NCBI RefSeq assembly: GCF_006711645.1
Contig: NZ_CP041247.1
Coordinates: forward strand, 1,302,001-1,366,000
Direction of reading: 5' to 3'
DNA length: 64,000 nucleotides
From: Klebsiella electrica
GTDB taxonomy: Bacteria > Pseudomonadota > Gammaproteobacteria > Enterobacterales > Enterobacteriaceae
In this document: piece by piece, positions 1 through 7,858 of the stretch
Position numbering within the stretch: the first letter of the stretch is position 1
How the letters are laid out: every line of letters begins with the position of its first letter
Notes under the pieces: model-generated
The model's input: the letters and a program-made list of their open reading frames with translations, nothing else
What the model was told of the DNA's origin: nothing
The model's database searches: none
Translations under genes and position numbers: made by a program

Positions 1-51
1 GTACAGCCCATTGAGCGCTTCATGAAGGAGTACACGGAGGTGAAGCAATGA
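1..51 (+). CDS. 3' end of an unidentified element gene (partial)
   Basis: Only the last 16 codons are present, read from base 1 to a TGA at 49-51. The tail is charged (ends ...EYTEVKQ). Its stop overlaps the ATG of the next gene (ATGA), so the two are probably translationally coupled within the element's early operon. The product cannot be identified from this fragment. Confidence 0.55.
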   Translation, partial: VQPIERFMKEYTEVKQ

Positions 52-1010
52 TTACCGGTGCACGGCGTAAAAGCCTCTCTCTGGCTGGCCTGATGTATGC
101 AAAAGTTAACGCTCTGCAGGCGGTGCGCCACCGTGGGAACCTGTCAAAACCCGTCATTCTGTGGGCCACTGATAGTGGCTCTGTTGAAGTGTATTTCGAG
201 ACAAGTAAGCGCGTGGGTAAACGTTCGGAAACTGACTATCTGGAAGATAGCGTGTCCGGCGCCGGCGGTGGATGTGGAGCCCATCACACCGCCAGCTATA
301 AATTGCCGCACCGTGACAAAAAGGGCTTGCGGTCTGAAGGTATCCCGGTCTATGGTTATAGCGCACCAGCAAAATCTGGTGCCGGGATTGGCGTCCTGGT
401 AAAGTTGTCGGCGACACATGACGCGCCAAGCGTCTTTTTTTGTGTCGTTAGCTCAGTACACCCTTTTTTCAGCGGTTCGGTTTCATACCGGACTTGCCTC
501 AGAATTATGGTGGGCTGGGCGGGGGCTTCTTCGGAAGCGCCGGTTTCCGATAACGCCGGTTACGCCAACCCTGTCCAGTCCATCACCAGTGAAATTGGCG
601 TTTCCGGTGATGGGTTTAATCCCCTGTTATCGGAGGCTGCCACATGTTGGCTACTACCCCTACCCAAATTCCGCAATTTATCTGGATTATCGCCGCTGTT
701 CGCCGCGATATGCCGACAATTACCGCAAAAATTCACCATATCGCCGCACCTTCTGAGCGTGAAGCCCGCCGTTCTCTGGTTCGGGATCACGTCTGCTTTT
801 TCGCTGGTCGCATCCGTCTGGAGGTGGCTCATGCGTAACTATTTCCGCATCACCGGCTACGCCGTTAATAAGCGCGGTTTAACGGTTGGTATCGGCTATC
901 AGCTCATATCCAGCGACACCAAAACAGCAACGGCCCACGCAGTGCTTCAGGCGCATCGTGAAGGTCTCAGCCATGTGCGCATTACCCGTGTTCAGGAGGT
1001 GGCCGCATGA
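48..1010 (+). CDS. Ash/Icd-like P4-satellite protein (host cell division inhibitor Icd-like)
   Basis: 320 aa. The middle (about residues 100-175, with APAKSGAGIGV and SATHDAPSVFFCVVSSVHPF) matches the Ash protein family of P4-like elements. The C-terminal 45 residues (from MRNYFRITGYAVNKRGLTVG) look like the Icd/Kil-like division-inhibitor module. In P4-like satellites such ORFs lie in the immunity/early region just upstream of the small genes and the alpha primase, which is the arrangement here. An RBS (GGAGGTG, 36-42) precedes the ATG at 48, and the ATG overlaps the upstream stop. The inhibitor role is inferred from the family name. The long ORF may also span an RNA-level immunity region, as in P4. 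Confidence 0.65.
   Translation: MITGARRKSLSLAGLMYAKVNALQAVRHRGNLSKPVILWATDSGSVEVYFETSKRVGKRSETDYLEDSVSGAGGGCGAHHTASYKLPHRDKKGLRSEGIPVYGYSAPAKSGAGIGVLVKLSATHDAPSVFFCVVSSVHPFFSGSVSYRTCLRIMVGWAGASSEAPVSDNAGYANPVQSITSEIGVSGDGFNPLLSEAATCWLLPLPKFRNLSGLSPLFAAICRQLPQKFTISPHLLSVKPAVLWFGITSAFSLVASVWRWLMRNYFRITGYAVNKRGLTVGIGYQLISSDTKTATAHAVLQAHREGLSHVRITRVQEVAA
525..538 (+). other. UUCG-tetraloop hairpin inside the Ash-like ORF
   Basis: GCTTC-TTCG-GAAGC is a perfect 5-bp stem closing a C(UUCG)G tetraloop. P4 immunity depends on a small structured RNA processed from the leader that overlaps this kind of ORF, so this could be part of such an RNA. Nothing else visible proves it. Confidence 0.25.
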
Positions 1011-1324
1011 GCCTGTATAACGATTTAGTTCGCCACGAGTTTGGCAAAGGCGCCACCGCTGATGAGCTGGAAAGCATTCAGAACCGCGCAGACGAGGCCG
1101 TGAGTGATTTGATGCTCGGCATTAGTGCCATTGGCAGCCTGATGTTCTGGGCCACGGACAATGACAACTACACCGAGGAAACCGCAAAGGGAGACATGCG
1201 CAAAATAGGCGCAATGCTGGGTACGGTTGGTGAGGTGGTGCTGGCGCTGAACGATACCGCAGCGAATGCGAGTGTATGTCGTTCTGACTGCGGGAAGGAA
1301 TCAAAGGTGAGGTCAGCCAAATGA
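1007..1324 (+). CDS. small hypothetical protein of the satellite early operon
   Basis: 105 aa, soluble, acidic in its middle; no family recognised with confidence. The ATG overlaps the previous stop by 4 bp (ATGA) and the TGA overlaps the next ATG, so it is embedded in a chain of coupled small genes leading to the primase. The start is supported by CAGGAGGT about 8 nt upstream. In P4-like satellites small genes at this place include regulators and derepression proteins, but no motif here allows that assignment. Confidence 0.7.
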   Translation: MSLYNDLVRHEFGKGATADELESIQNRADEAVSDLMLGISAIGSLMFWATDNDNYTEETAKGDMRKIGAMLGTVGEVVLALNDTAANASVCRSDCGKESKVRSAK

Positions 1325-1584
1325 ATATAAACGCTATATACCGCCATCCTGCCGGGCTTGAGGCCGAGGCGATGCTATCCCGTGAGCAACCTTATCCGGA
1401 AGATTTTACGCTGGCGGAACGCACAGCGGAGCGTATGACCCGGGCTCGCAATGGGCTGGCTCACGTTATGACCGATTTATCCCCATACCTCGACGTTGAG
1501 CAAGCAGTCATCGTGCATTGCTGGCTGGATAAAGTCCTGGCGATTGTCGATATAGCCCGAATTGATGCGGAGACCAGCGTATGA
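1321..1584 (+). CDS. small hypothetical protein of the satellite early operon
   Basis: 87 aa, predicted mainly alpha-helical, with no signal peptide, membrane segment or recognisable domain. ATGA overlaps at both ends couple it to its neighbours. Base composition and codon use match the adjacent early genes, so it is a genuine operon member rather than a random frame. Confidence 0.7.
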   Translation: MNINAIYRHPAGLEAEAMLSREQPYPEDFTLAERTAERMTRARNGLAHVMTDLSPYLDVEQAVIVHCWLDKVLAIVDIARIDAETSV

Positions 1585-1802
1585 GCCATTTGCAGCTTAT
1601 TGATGCGACCTGCCAGGTTGAGCAGGCGCAGGCCGTTTTATCCCTGTGGCTGGAAAGAACCTCGAAAGATTCAGACCCAGACCTCCCGCGGCTCTTAGGT
1701 TCAATCATCACGTTGTTGAATGGTGTTCCGGAAGCCATGAGCGAGGCAGACAGCGCGTTACATGATTATGCGATGCGTGAATTTAAGGAGGGCAGGTCGT
1801 GA
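1581..1802 (+). CDS. small hypothetical protein of the satellite early operon
   Basis: 73 aa, helical and acidic; not recognised. It starts at an ATG overlapping the previous stop and ends overlapping the GTG start of the next gene (GTGA). An alternative reading on the opposite strand has no RBS and no context, so the forward gene is preferred. Confidence 0.65.
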   Translation: MSHLQLIDATCQVEQAQAVLSLWLERTSKDSDPDLPRLLGSIITLLNGVPEAMSEADSALHDYAMREFKEGRS

Positions 1803-2428
1803 GCAATGTTTATCCATTCCAGAAAATATCGGGAAATACCGAACTATTCCGTGCTGAGCCTACGCCTGAAGGGGTGAGGATCACCAACTCTGGTGACGAT
1901 GGTCGTGAAACAGTTCAGCTTATTGGCTATGAGGACGCCGTGAACCGTCTTGACGCTGGCGATTATGACGACTCCAGCGGCGCGGGTTATGACATTCACC
2001 TTGCCGTAGCAGAGGGCGGAAACTGCGGATATTTCGACTTTACCGCGCAACACAACGTCACTATGTGGCGCTGGCTGATTGCTGCGACGTTCGTTTCTGA
2101 AATGAAGCGCGAGAACGGCACCACCATGGTTACTGAACCGGACGGCTCCGCGTCACAGGTAGCGATTTACTCCAATGGTAAAGCGGGAATTGTGGTTTAT
2201 CCATTCGCTGAACGGCTGGCGATGGCGAACAACATTGAGGGTGCTCTTATCGAGCGTTACGGCACTGAACAGGGTACGGAAAACGCCATTGTGTTTTATC
2301 AGTCCATGCTGGATGTGGAAGCCGGAGAACTCACGCCCGCCGGGCGCGAGATACTGGCAGAGCTACATGATGGTTTTATTGATGGCATAGAACAAAACGG
2401 CCTTCCCGAAGTGCCGGTGGCGCACTAA
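1799..2428 (+). CDS. hypothetical protein of the satellite early operon, 209 aa
   Basis: The GTG start is chosen because AAGGAGGG sits about 6 nt upstream and the GTG overlaps the preceding TGA. The protein is acidic and soluble, with alternating polar strands and helices; no catalytic motif or known domain is recognised. Nine bases separate it from the next gene, in the same operon as the primase. Confidence 0.7.
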   Translation: MSNVYPFQKISGNTELFRAEPTPEGVRITNSGDDGRETVQLIGYEDAVNRLDAGDYDDSSGAGYDIHLAVAEGGNCGYFDFTAQHNVTMWRWLIAATFVSEMKRENGTTMVTEPDGSASQVAIYSNGKAGIVVYPFAERLAMANNIEGALIERYGTEQGTENAIVFYQSMLDVEAGELTPAGREILAELHDGFIDGIEQNGLPEVPVAH

Positions 2429-2437
2429 GGGGACCTA

Positions 2438-2788
2438 ATGATTACTAAAAACTTCCGTCTGAATGCGCTGGCGAACCAGTATGCTGCGGCGCTGTATGAC
2501 CATATCACCGCCACCAGCAATGGCGATTACTTCATGATTGATGTGGATGGCGAGTCTGTCCGCGTGGAGATTGTCGGTGGCGTGAAAGGCGTCCGCGACC
2601 TCATCGACGGCTACGCGCTGGAGGCGCTGAAAGAACATTACCCGCAGTGGGAAAGCGTAGGGATCGAGCTGCTTAGCCGCTGCGTTACCGCTGCCGGGCT
2701 GACCGGTCGCGGTCGTGAGATATGGCAAAGCATGGTTAACGATATGGGCGCAACCGTGGCAGGCAATCACGGGGGTGAGAATGCGTAA
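2438..2788 (+). CDS. hypothetical protein preceding the primase gene
   Basis: 116 aa, mixed alpha/beta, no recognised domain. An RBS-like AAGGGGACC lies just before the ATG. Its last 8 bp overlap the start of the primase gene, indicating translational coupling, so it may be made in a fixed ratio with the primase. That role is inferred from position only. Confidence 0.7.
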   Translation: MITKNFRLNALANQYAAALYDHITATSNGDYFMIDVDGESVRVEIVGGVKGVRDLIDGYALEALKEHYPQWESVGIELLSRCVTAAGLTGRGREIWQSMVNDMGATVAGNHGGENA

Positions 2789-5543
2789 TATCGACCTCAT
2801 TCGCGAAGTGACTCATGCCGCCGCTGACCGCTGGCCTTCGGTGCTGGCTGGCCTGCATATCAATGTGCCGGATTCACCGCGGAGGCATGGCCCGTGCCCG
2901 GCCTGCGGCGGTTCGGATCGCTTCCGTTTCGATGATGGCGGCCGCGGCAGCTTTATCTGCAACCAGTGCGGCGCCGGTGACGGCCTTGACCTAATTCGAA
3001 AGGTGAACAAATGCGATACCTCTGAGGCCGCGCGACTGGCGGCTGATGTGCTGGGTATTGATTACCGGGCAGCAGTACAGGACGAAGCCACCGCTAGCCA
3101 GAGGCGGGAGCAGTTGGAAGCCGAGCGTACACAACTGGAGCAGGAGCGCCTGCAGCGGGCGGCAGGTGACGCACAGCAGCGCCGGGCTACGTTTTCCCGT
3201 CTGTACGATGAGAAGCGTCAGAATGCCACTCAGGGCGAATCTGAATATCTGACTGGTAAGGGGCTGGACGGCTTCACCTTCCCCATTCTTTCCGATGGTT
3301 CAATTTTGCTGACCCTGGTAGATGAGGCTGGCGCAGTCGTGGCAGCGCAGACCATTACGCGTGAAGGAGTAAAGCGGCTGGTGGCCGGCTCTGCAAAGCG
3401 CGGCGCATATCACGCCGTGAACACGCCAGATGACCCGCAGACCGTGTTAATTGCTGAGGGGTTGGCTACTGCTCTAACGTGTCACTTAATTTGCCCTGAT
3501 GCTCTGACAGTAGCAGGAATAGACGCGGGCAACCTGCTGCCCGTCGCGGAAGTGATGCGCCGAAAGTACCCGCTGGCGCAGATCGTCATTGCCGCCGATA
3601 ACGACAGATTAGACGACAAGCCCAACACCGGCACAGAGCGTGCCGAGAAAGCGGCCTTATCCGTGGATGGTTATGTGTCCGTGCCGCCGACAGACTATAA
3701 GGCCGACTGGAACGACTACCACCAGCAGCACGGGCTGGCAGCCGCTACAGCAGCCTTTAACCATTCGATGTATCAACCGCAGGGGGACAGCGTGAAACCG
3801 CAGTTACAGGCCATTGAGGGCGGAAAGTCCGGCCAGCCAGAGAAAGACCCGCTTAAGCCGCATGTTGAGAGCCGCGCAGACGGCGTTTTCTGGGTAACAC
3901 CGAAAGTGGACAAGGACAGCGGGGAGGTTATCAACCAGGAAGCGTGGCTGTGTTCGCCGCTGGAAGTGGTGGGCACCGGCCGGGATGATAAAGACCAGTA
4001 CCTGATTATCCGCTGGCAGGCATTCGGTGTCAGCGCGCTGACGACGGCCGCAATCCCCCTGGCTGATATTGGCGAGCGTGAAGGCTGGCGCACCCTGAAG
4101 GCGGGCGGGATTAACGTCACCACCAAAAGCAGCCTGCGCGCGATCCTGGCCGACTGGCTACAGCGCAGCGGCGCGCGGGAGCTGTGGCGCGTTGCCCACG
4201 CGACGGGCTGGCAGTGCGGGGCATACATCATGCCGGACGGCGAGGTTATCGGAACGCCGGAACATCCGGTGCTGTTCAACGGCCGCAGCTCGGCGGCGGC
4301 CGGCTACACCGTCAAAGGCACCGCTGAGGACTGGCGCGGCAGCGTGGCGTACCTGGTAGCCGGTAACTACTCCATGATGACTGCGACCGCCGCAGCGCTG
4401 GCGGCGCCACTGATTGGCCTGGCGGGCGCCGATGGCTTCGGGATTCACTTCTATGAGCAGTCGAGCGCGGGTAAGACCACCACGGCGAACGTGGCCAGCA
4501 GCCTGTATGGCAACCCGGATTTACTGCGCCTGACGTGGTACGGCACGGCGCTGGGGCTGGCGAACGAAGCCGCCGCACACAATGACGGCCTGATGCCGCT
4601 GGATGAGGTCGGCCAGGGATCCGACCCGGTAAGCGTGTCGCAGTCTGCCTATGCGCTTTTTAACGGGGTTGGGAAGCTGCAGGGTGCGAAGGAGGGCGGC
4701 AACCGGGACTTAAAGCGCTGGCGCACCGTGGCAATCAGCACCGGCGAGATGGATTTGGAAACCTTCATCGCGGGCGCCGGACGCAGGACCAAAGCCGGGC
4801 AGCTGGTGCGGCTGCTGAATATCCCGCTGAGTAAGGCGGTTCACTTCCACGAGCACCAGAACGGCAAGCAGCACGCGGATGCGCTGAAGGAGGCATACCA
4901 GCACCACCACGGCGCCGCTGGGCGGCAGTGGATTAAGTGGCTGGCCGACCACCAGCAGCAGGCTACAGAAGCTGTCCGGGGGTGTGAGTCCCGCTGGCGC
5001 AGCCTGATACCTGCAGACTACGGCGAGCAGGTACATCGCGTAGCCGCCAGGTTCGCTATTCTGGAGGCGGCGTTGCTGCTGAGCGCCGGCATCACCGGCT
5101 GGGATGCACAGACCTGCCGGGATGCGGTACAGCACAGCTATAACGCCTGGCTGCGGGAGTTCGGCACCGGCAACAAAGAGCATCAGCAGATCATCGAGCA
5201 AACGGAGGCGTTTCTTAACGCCTACGGCCTGAGCCGGTTTGCGCCGTTTCCTTACAGCCCGGCCGACCTGCCAATAAAAGAACTAGCCGGCTACCGGCGG
5301 CACCAGGGGGAACACGACGAGAGCCCTATATCGTTCTATACGTTCCCGGCAACGTTCGAGAAGGAAATCGCCGCGGGCTTTAATCACAAGCAGTTTGCCG
5401 AAGTACTGAAAAGAGCGGGAATGCTGACGCCGCCGAGCAGCGGACGCGGATATCAGCGCAAGTCTCCACGTATCCAGGGGAGGCAGATCAACGTTTACGT
5501 CCTCAACTACCTGCCGGAGGACTACAACCAGCCAGAGGAATAG
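2781..5543 (+). CDS. P4 alpha-like primase-helicase (zinc ribbon, TOPRIM, DUF927-like ATPase)
   Basis: 920 aa. An N-terminal P4-type primase zinc ribbon is formed by C39-x2-C42 and C60-x2-C63. It is followed by a charged helical linker, a TOPRIM-type domain (LIAEGLATALT near residue 220, IVIAADND near 270), and a DUF927-like helicase domain with the Walker-A-like QSSAGKTT (K565). Such proteins prime and unwind at the element's own origin; P4 alpha also binds the iterons. The start at 2781 (MRNIDLI) is preferred over the upstream ATG at 2715 because GGGGGTGAG lies just before it and because the zinc ribbon then sits at the usual distance. An iteron cluster begins 26 bp after the stop. Confidence 0.88.
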   Translation: MRNIDLIREVTHAAADRWPSVLAGLHINVPDSPRRHGPCPACGGSDRFRFDDGGRGSFICNQCGAGDGLDLIRKVNKCDTSEAARLAADVLGIDYRAAVQDEATASQRREQLEAERTQLEQERLQRAAGDAQQRRATFSRLYDEKRQNATQGESEYLTGKGLDGFTFPILSDGSILLTLVDEAGAVVAAQTITREGVKRLVAGSAKRGAYHAVNTPDDPQTVLIAEGLATALTCHLICPDALTVAGIDAGNLLPVAEVMRRKYPLAQIVIAADNDRLDDKPNTGTERAEKAALSVDGYVSVPPTDYKADWNDYHQQHGLAAATAAFNHSMYQPQGDSVKPQLQAIEGGKSGQPEKDPLKPHVESRADGVFWVTPKVDKDSGEVINQEAWLCSPLEVVGTGRDDKDQYLIIRWQAFGVSALTTAAIPLADIGEREGWRTLKAGGINVTTKSSLRAILADWLQRSGARELWRVAHATGWQCGAYIMPDGEVIGTPEHPVLFNGRSSAAAGYTVKGTAEDWRGSVAYLVAGNYSMMTATAAALAAPLIGLAGADGFGIHFYEQSSAGKTTTANVASSLYGNPDLLRLTWYGTALGLANEAAAHNDGLMPLDEVGQGSDPVSVSQSAYALFNGVGKLQGAKEGGNRDLKRWRTVAISTGEMDLETFIAGAGRRTKAGQLVRLLNIPLSKAVHFHEHQNGKQHADALKEAYQHHHGAAGRQWIKWLADHQQQATEAVRGCESRWRSLIPADYGEQVHRVAARFAILEAALLLSAGITGWDAQTCRDAVQHSYNAWLREFGTGNKEHQQIIEQTEAFLNAYGLSRFAPFPYSPADLPIKELAGYRRHQGEHDESPISFYTFPATFEKEIAAGFNHKQFAEVLKRAGMLTPPSSGRGYQRKSPRIQGRQINVYVLNYLPEDYNQPEE

Positions 5544-5568
5544 TATTTCTCACATACGAGTAAAAGGT

Positions 5569-5826
5569 GTTGGTTCAGTCAGTTCAGTTGGTTCAGTAAT
5601 TAAAGGTTACTGTTTTATAAGCATTTTAATTATGAATCTGAACCAACACTGAACCAACAAATGCCTGTTTTGAACCAACGCCAGCGCGTAGAGTTTTTTC
5701 CCTGGCAGGCGGTGAACCAACAGAATGCCCCGCTGAACCAACGCAAAATTGCTGAAGTTGGTTCAGGAAAACCCAGTAACGGCGCGGGCTGGCGGGCAGT
5801 GAACCAACTGAACCAACTGAACCAAC
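5569..5826 (+). repeat. iteron cluster 1 (TGAACCAAC / GTTGGTTCA), candidate origin
   Basis: Eleven exact copies of a 9-mer lie in the 339-bp gap between primase and ssb. Three are in GTTGGTTCA orientation (5569, 5587, 5757) and eight in TGAACCAAC orientation (5639, 5650, 5671, 5713, 5734, 5800, 5809, 5818). The last three are head-to-tail with no spacer. An A/T-rich stretch (about 5596-5638) separates the first forward pair from the reverse array. P4 alpha binds short iterons at ori and crr; the motif here differs from the P4 iteron but the layout is comparable. A matching smaller cluster lies at 14689-14808. Confidence 0.8.
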
Positions 5827-5882
5827 ACTATTTCTGTTTATTATCAGAAAAAAAACAGAGACTGACCGAGAGAGAGGTGAGC

Positions 5883-6329
5883 ATGACAGCACAAATTTCA
5901 GCATACGGGCGGCTGGTGGCCGACCCTGAGACCCGGACAACGGGAAAAGGTACGAGCATGGCTATGGCCCGGCTGGCGGTATCGCTGCCGTGCAATGCCG
6001 CAGCGGACGGGCAGGCTACCTTCTGGCTGGGCGTCATTGCCTTTGGGAAGCAGGCCGATGCGCTGGCCAAACACCAGAAAGGCGATCTCGTCAGCGTGGT
6101 GGGCAATATGCAGATCAATCAGTGGGCGGGCCAGGATGGCGGCACCCAGCAGGGTTACCAGGTACTGGCCGACAGTGTGATCAGCGCCAGAACAGCCCGC
6201 CCCGGAGGCAGACAGGGGCAGCAGGGGCAAGCAACAGACGCGCTACGGCGTGCGCAGCAGCAACCGGCCCCGCCGGGCTATGAGGACTATGACCAGACGC
6301 CGCCATTTGATGACAGCATACCGCTCTGA
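5883..6329 (+). CDS. ssb: single-stranded DNA-binding protein (element-encoded)
   Basis: 148 aa. An N-terminal OB fold (residues 1 to about 105: AYGRLVADPETR, FWLGVIAFGKQAD, GDLVSVVGNMQ) is followed by a Gln/Pro/Gly-rich linker and an acidic tail ending DDSIPL. This resembles the SSB tip DDDIPF that recruits replication proteins, but ends in Leu. The start at 5883 follows GAGAGAGGTGAGC; the frame is open further upstream only because it runs through the iterons. It lies downstream of the primase and probably coats template during replication from the iteron origin. Confidence 0.88.
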   Translation: MTAQISAYGRLVADPETRTTGKGTSMAMARLAVSLPCNAAADGQATFWLGVIAFGKQADALAKHQKGDLVSVVGNMQINQWAGQDGGTQQGYQVLADSVISARTARPGGRQGQQGQATDALRRAQQQPAPPGYEDYDQTPPFDDSIPL

Positions 6330-6693
6330 GGGGGATCGTAACATCGTAAACGACAGCAAGGCAGAAGCACTTGAAGTTAAGGGGCTGTATCGCCGGGCCG
6401 CCACCCGCTTGATTGATGTTATGTGGTGCTGTACGGAAGATGACGATCGGGATTGGGTGCGGCAGCGCCGGGATGATTGTCTTCAGAAGGTGAGGTGCCC
6501 ACCGGCCAAACCTGACGACTACGGTGGACTGCAGGCGTCGGCGACTCGGACGCAGGACAGGATGGGGATCGGCAGGCCGAACGGGGAGGTGTTCAGGATG
6601 AAGGGAAGAAAGTTTGGCATCCTGGCGGGTAATTCGCATTCGAGCCTGTATTTCAGTGATAGGATGCTTTTCTACTCTGGGATGAAGGGATAA
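6310..6693 (+). CDS. PerC-like regulator (small transcriptional regulator family)
   Basis: About 127 aa. The core (VKGLYRRAATRLIDVMWCC..DDDRDWVRQRRDDCL) matches the PerC-like family of small regulators common on enterobacterial prophages and satellites. The start is uncertain. ATG 6310 lies inside the end of ssb and has no clear RBS, while the strong GAGGGGG at 6328-6334 is followed only by non-standard starts. The C-terminal 35 residues after RMGIGRPNGE are not typical of the family. Confidence 0.6.
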   Translation: MTAYRSEGDRNIVNDSKAEALEVKGLYRRAATRLIDVMWCCTEDDDRDWVRQRRDDCLQKVRCPPAKPDDYGGLQASATRTQDRMGIGRPNGEVFRMKGRKFGILAGNSHSSLYFSDRMLFYSGMKG

Positions 6694-6697
6694 AACG

Positions 6698-7171
6698 ATG
6701 AAATATTTGACAGGGCTACTGTTCTTATCGGTGATGGTTATTGCTGGATGTGGCGACACTCCAGATTCTCAGCTAATCAATGATGCTCATGAGTCCGTAA
6801 AAAAAGAGTTGGCAAAAAAGTACAAGCCTGGAGAGTGCCAAAAATGGCAGTTTATGGAAAGTTCAGGCGTCATCAAGGCTGGAGCCTCAAAGTTGGTATG
6901 TGATAGCGAGTTTAACATCGACAAGGGATTGCGTTTTAGTGAGGAAAAAGTGTATAGGCATGACGGATTTAATGCGGTATGCGGGAAAGTATCTGGCTAT
7001 ACAGATGTAGGAAAAATTAGCGGAGAATATATTTTCACCGACAAACAGGCTGATAATGTAATTATAAAAGCGTCAAAGTCGGAGCTTGCTATGGTCAACA
7101 ATGAGACTAGCCGTAAACTACAGAAGTTATATGATGATCTTTTCAACCTCGAAATGAAAAATTGTAAGTGA
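6698..7171 (+). CDS. small secreted lipoprotein, possible lysogenic-conversion cargo
   Basis: 157 aa. A lysine, hydrophobic stretch and lipobox VIAGC (Cys18) mark a lipoprotein signal peptide. Mature residues include four more cysteines that could form disulfides. Composition is AT-rich and unlike the GC-rich replication genes, suggesting separate acquisition. RBS AAGGGA precedes the ATG. No family is recognised. Element-encoded lipoproteins often act in superinfection exclusion or envelope modification, but that is conjecture here. A terminator follows. Confidence 0.75.
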   Translation: MKYLTGLLFLSVMVIAGCGDTPDSQLINDAHESVKKELAKKYKPGECQKWQFMESSGVIKAGASKLVCDSEFNIDKGLRFSEEKVYRHDGFNAVCGKVSGYTDVGKISGEYIFTDKQADNVIIKASKSELAMVNNETSRKLQKLYDDLFNLEMKNCK

Positions 7172-7206
7172 AGTAACAACGAAATTTTATAACTAAAAAT
7201 CAAAAG

Positions 7207-7230
7207 AACCCTGCTAAGACGGGGTTTTTT
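7207..7230 (+). terminator. rho-independent terminator after the lipoprotein gene
   Basis: A short AACCC / GGGTT stem around a 10-nt loop is followed by six T. The stem is weak but the position, 35 bp past the stop, fits. Confidence 0.6.
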
Positions 7231-7305
7231 ATCGCCTGAAAACAAGAGAAATCGATCGTGACCATAAAATAATCATTTCAATTTGAGCAATGAATTGTGT
7301 GAGTG

Positions 7306-7340
7306 TTGACAAAATTGCAAGTATAATCACTGTATAAATA
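7306..7340 (+). promoter_or_regulatory. promoter/operator of the tape-measure operon
   Basis: A consensus TTGACA (7306-7311), a TATAAT (7322-7327) and a TATAAA (7333-7338) are clustered 15-50 bp before the first small gene. Spacings between them (10 and 21) are not ideal, so the exact pair is unclear. The direct repeat GTATAATCACTGTATAAA (7321-7338) closely resembles GTATACCACTGTATAAC upstream of the RHH regulator gene, suggesting an operator for that protein. Confidence 0.55.
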
Positions 7341-7354
7341 TCAGGAGGTACGCA

Positions 7355-7525
7355 ATGGCAACACCATCCGTAAAACCCGTTCTTCTCAGCATGGAACAGA
7401 TCGAGAAACTCCGTACGCTGCAGGAAAATGAACGGAAGAAATCACCGCTGGGCATTGCTCCCACCATCCACGTTATCGCGCGTCAGTTGATGGAACGCGC
7501 TTTAAGCACAGAAATGGAGGCGTAA
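7355..7525 (+). CDS. 56-aa helical protein, first gene of the tape-measure operon
   Basis: A strong RBS (AGGAGG, 8 nt upstream) precedes the ATG. The product is basic and helical (LSMEQIEKLRTLQENERKKSPLG) and ends with a second helix rich in Arg/Leu. No family recognised; size and charge would suit a small DNA-binding or assembly-chaperone protein. Its TAA overlaps the ATG of the next gene (TAATG). Confidence 0.7.
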   Translation: MATPSVKPVLLSMEQIEKLRTLQENERKKSPLGIAPTIHVIARQLMERALSTEMEA

Positions 7526-7851
7526 TGGAACAACTACAACGACTGGCAGAGGCTATCGCTGAAACCTACATTCGCGATCTGCGCCGGGAAACGGGAGATA
7601 ATGTTATTACCGTTGATGGCGTCAGCGGCAATGTTGAAACGCACCTTTTAGCCGCGGGGCTGGTGGATAACTCAGTTTCAGCAGCCAAAAACCAATACGG
7701 GGCGACATTTGAACGTGAAGCATATCAAATGTTACTGCGGTTAATTTCTCTCGATGGCCCGGAGTATCGGCTGACTGAGCATGGTGCTTACGTCATCACC
7801 TTCATGACGACTAAGGCTTTAAAAAAACAGTCTTCCACGACAGTACACTGA
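7525..7851 (+). CDS. hypothetical protein, 108 aa, between small gene and tape measure
   Basis: Coupled to the upstream gene by TAATG and 7 bp from the tape-measure start. Soluble alpha/beta sequence without recognised domain; it does not resemble lambda G or GT tail chaperones, although it occupies their usual place. A T-TTA-AAA-AAA run lies near its 3' end, but a -1 shift there gives only a dozen extra residues. Confidence 0.7.
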   Translation: MEQLQRLAEAIAETYIRDLRRETGDNVITVDGVSGNVETHLLAAGLVDNSVSAAKNQYGATFEREAYQMLLRLISLDGPEYRLTEHGAYVITFMTTKALKKQSSTTVH

Positions 7852-7858
7852 GGTGCGT

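Noticed and set aside
5569..5826. CRISPR-like array
   Set aside because: The 9-bp repeats occur in both orientations with irregular spacing and no spacer-repeat pattern; an iteron origin fits better.
5661..5882. Upstream extension of the ssb reading frame
   Set aside because: It runs through the iterons without an RBS, and the OB fold begins at 5883.
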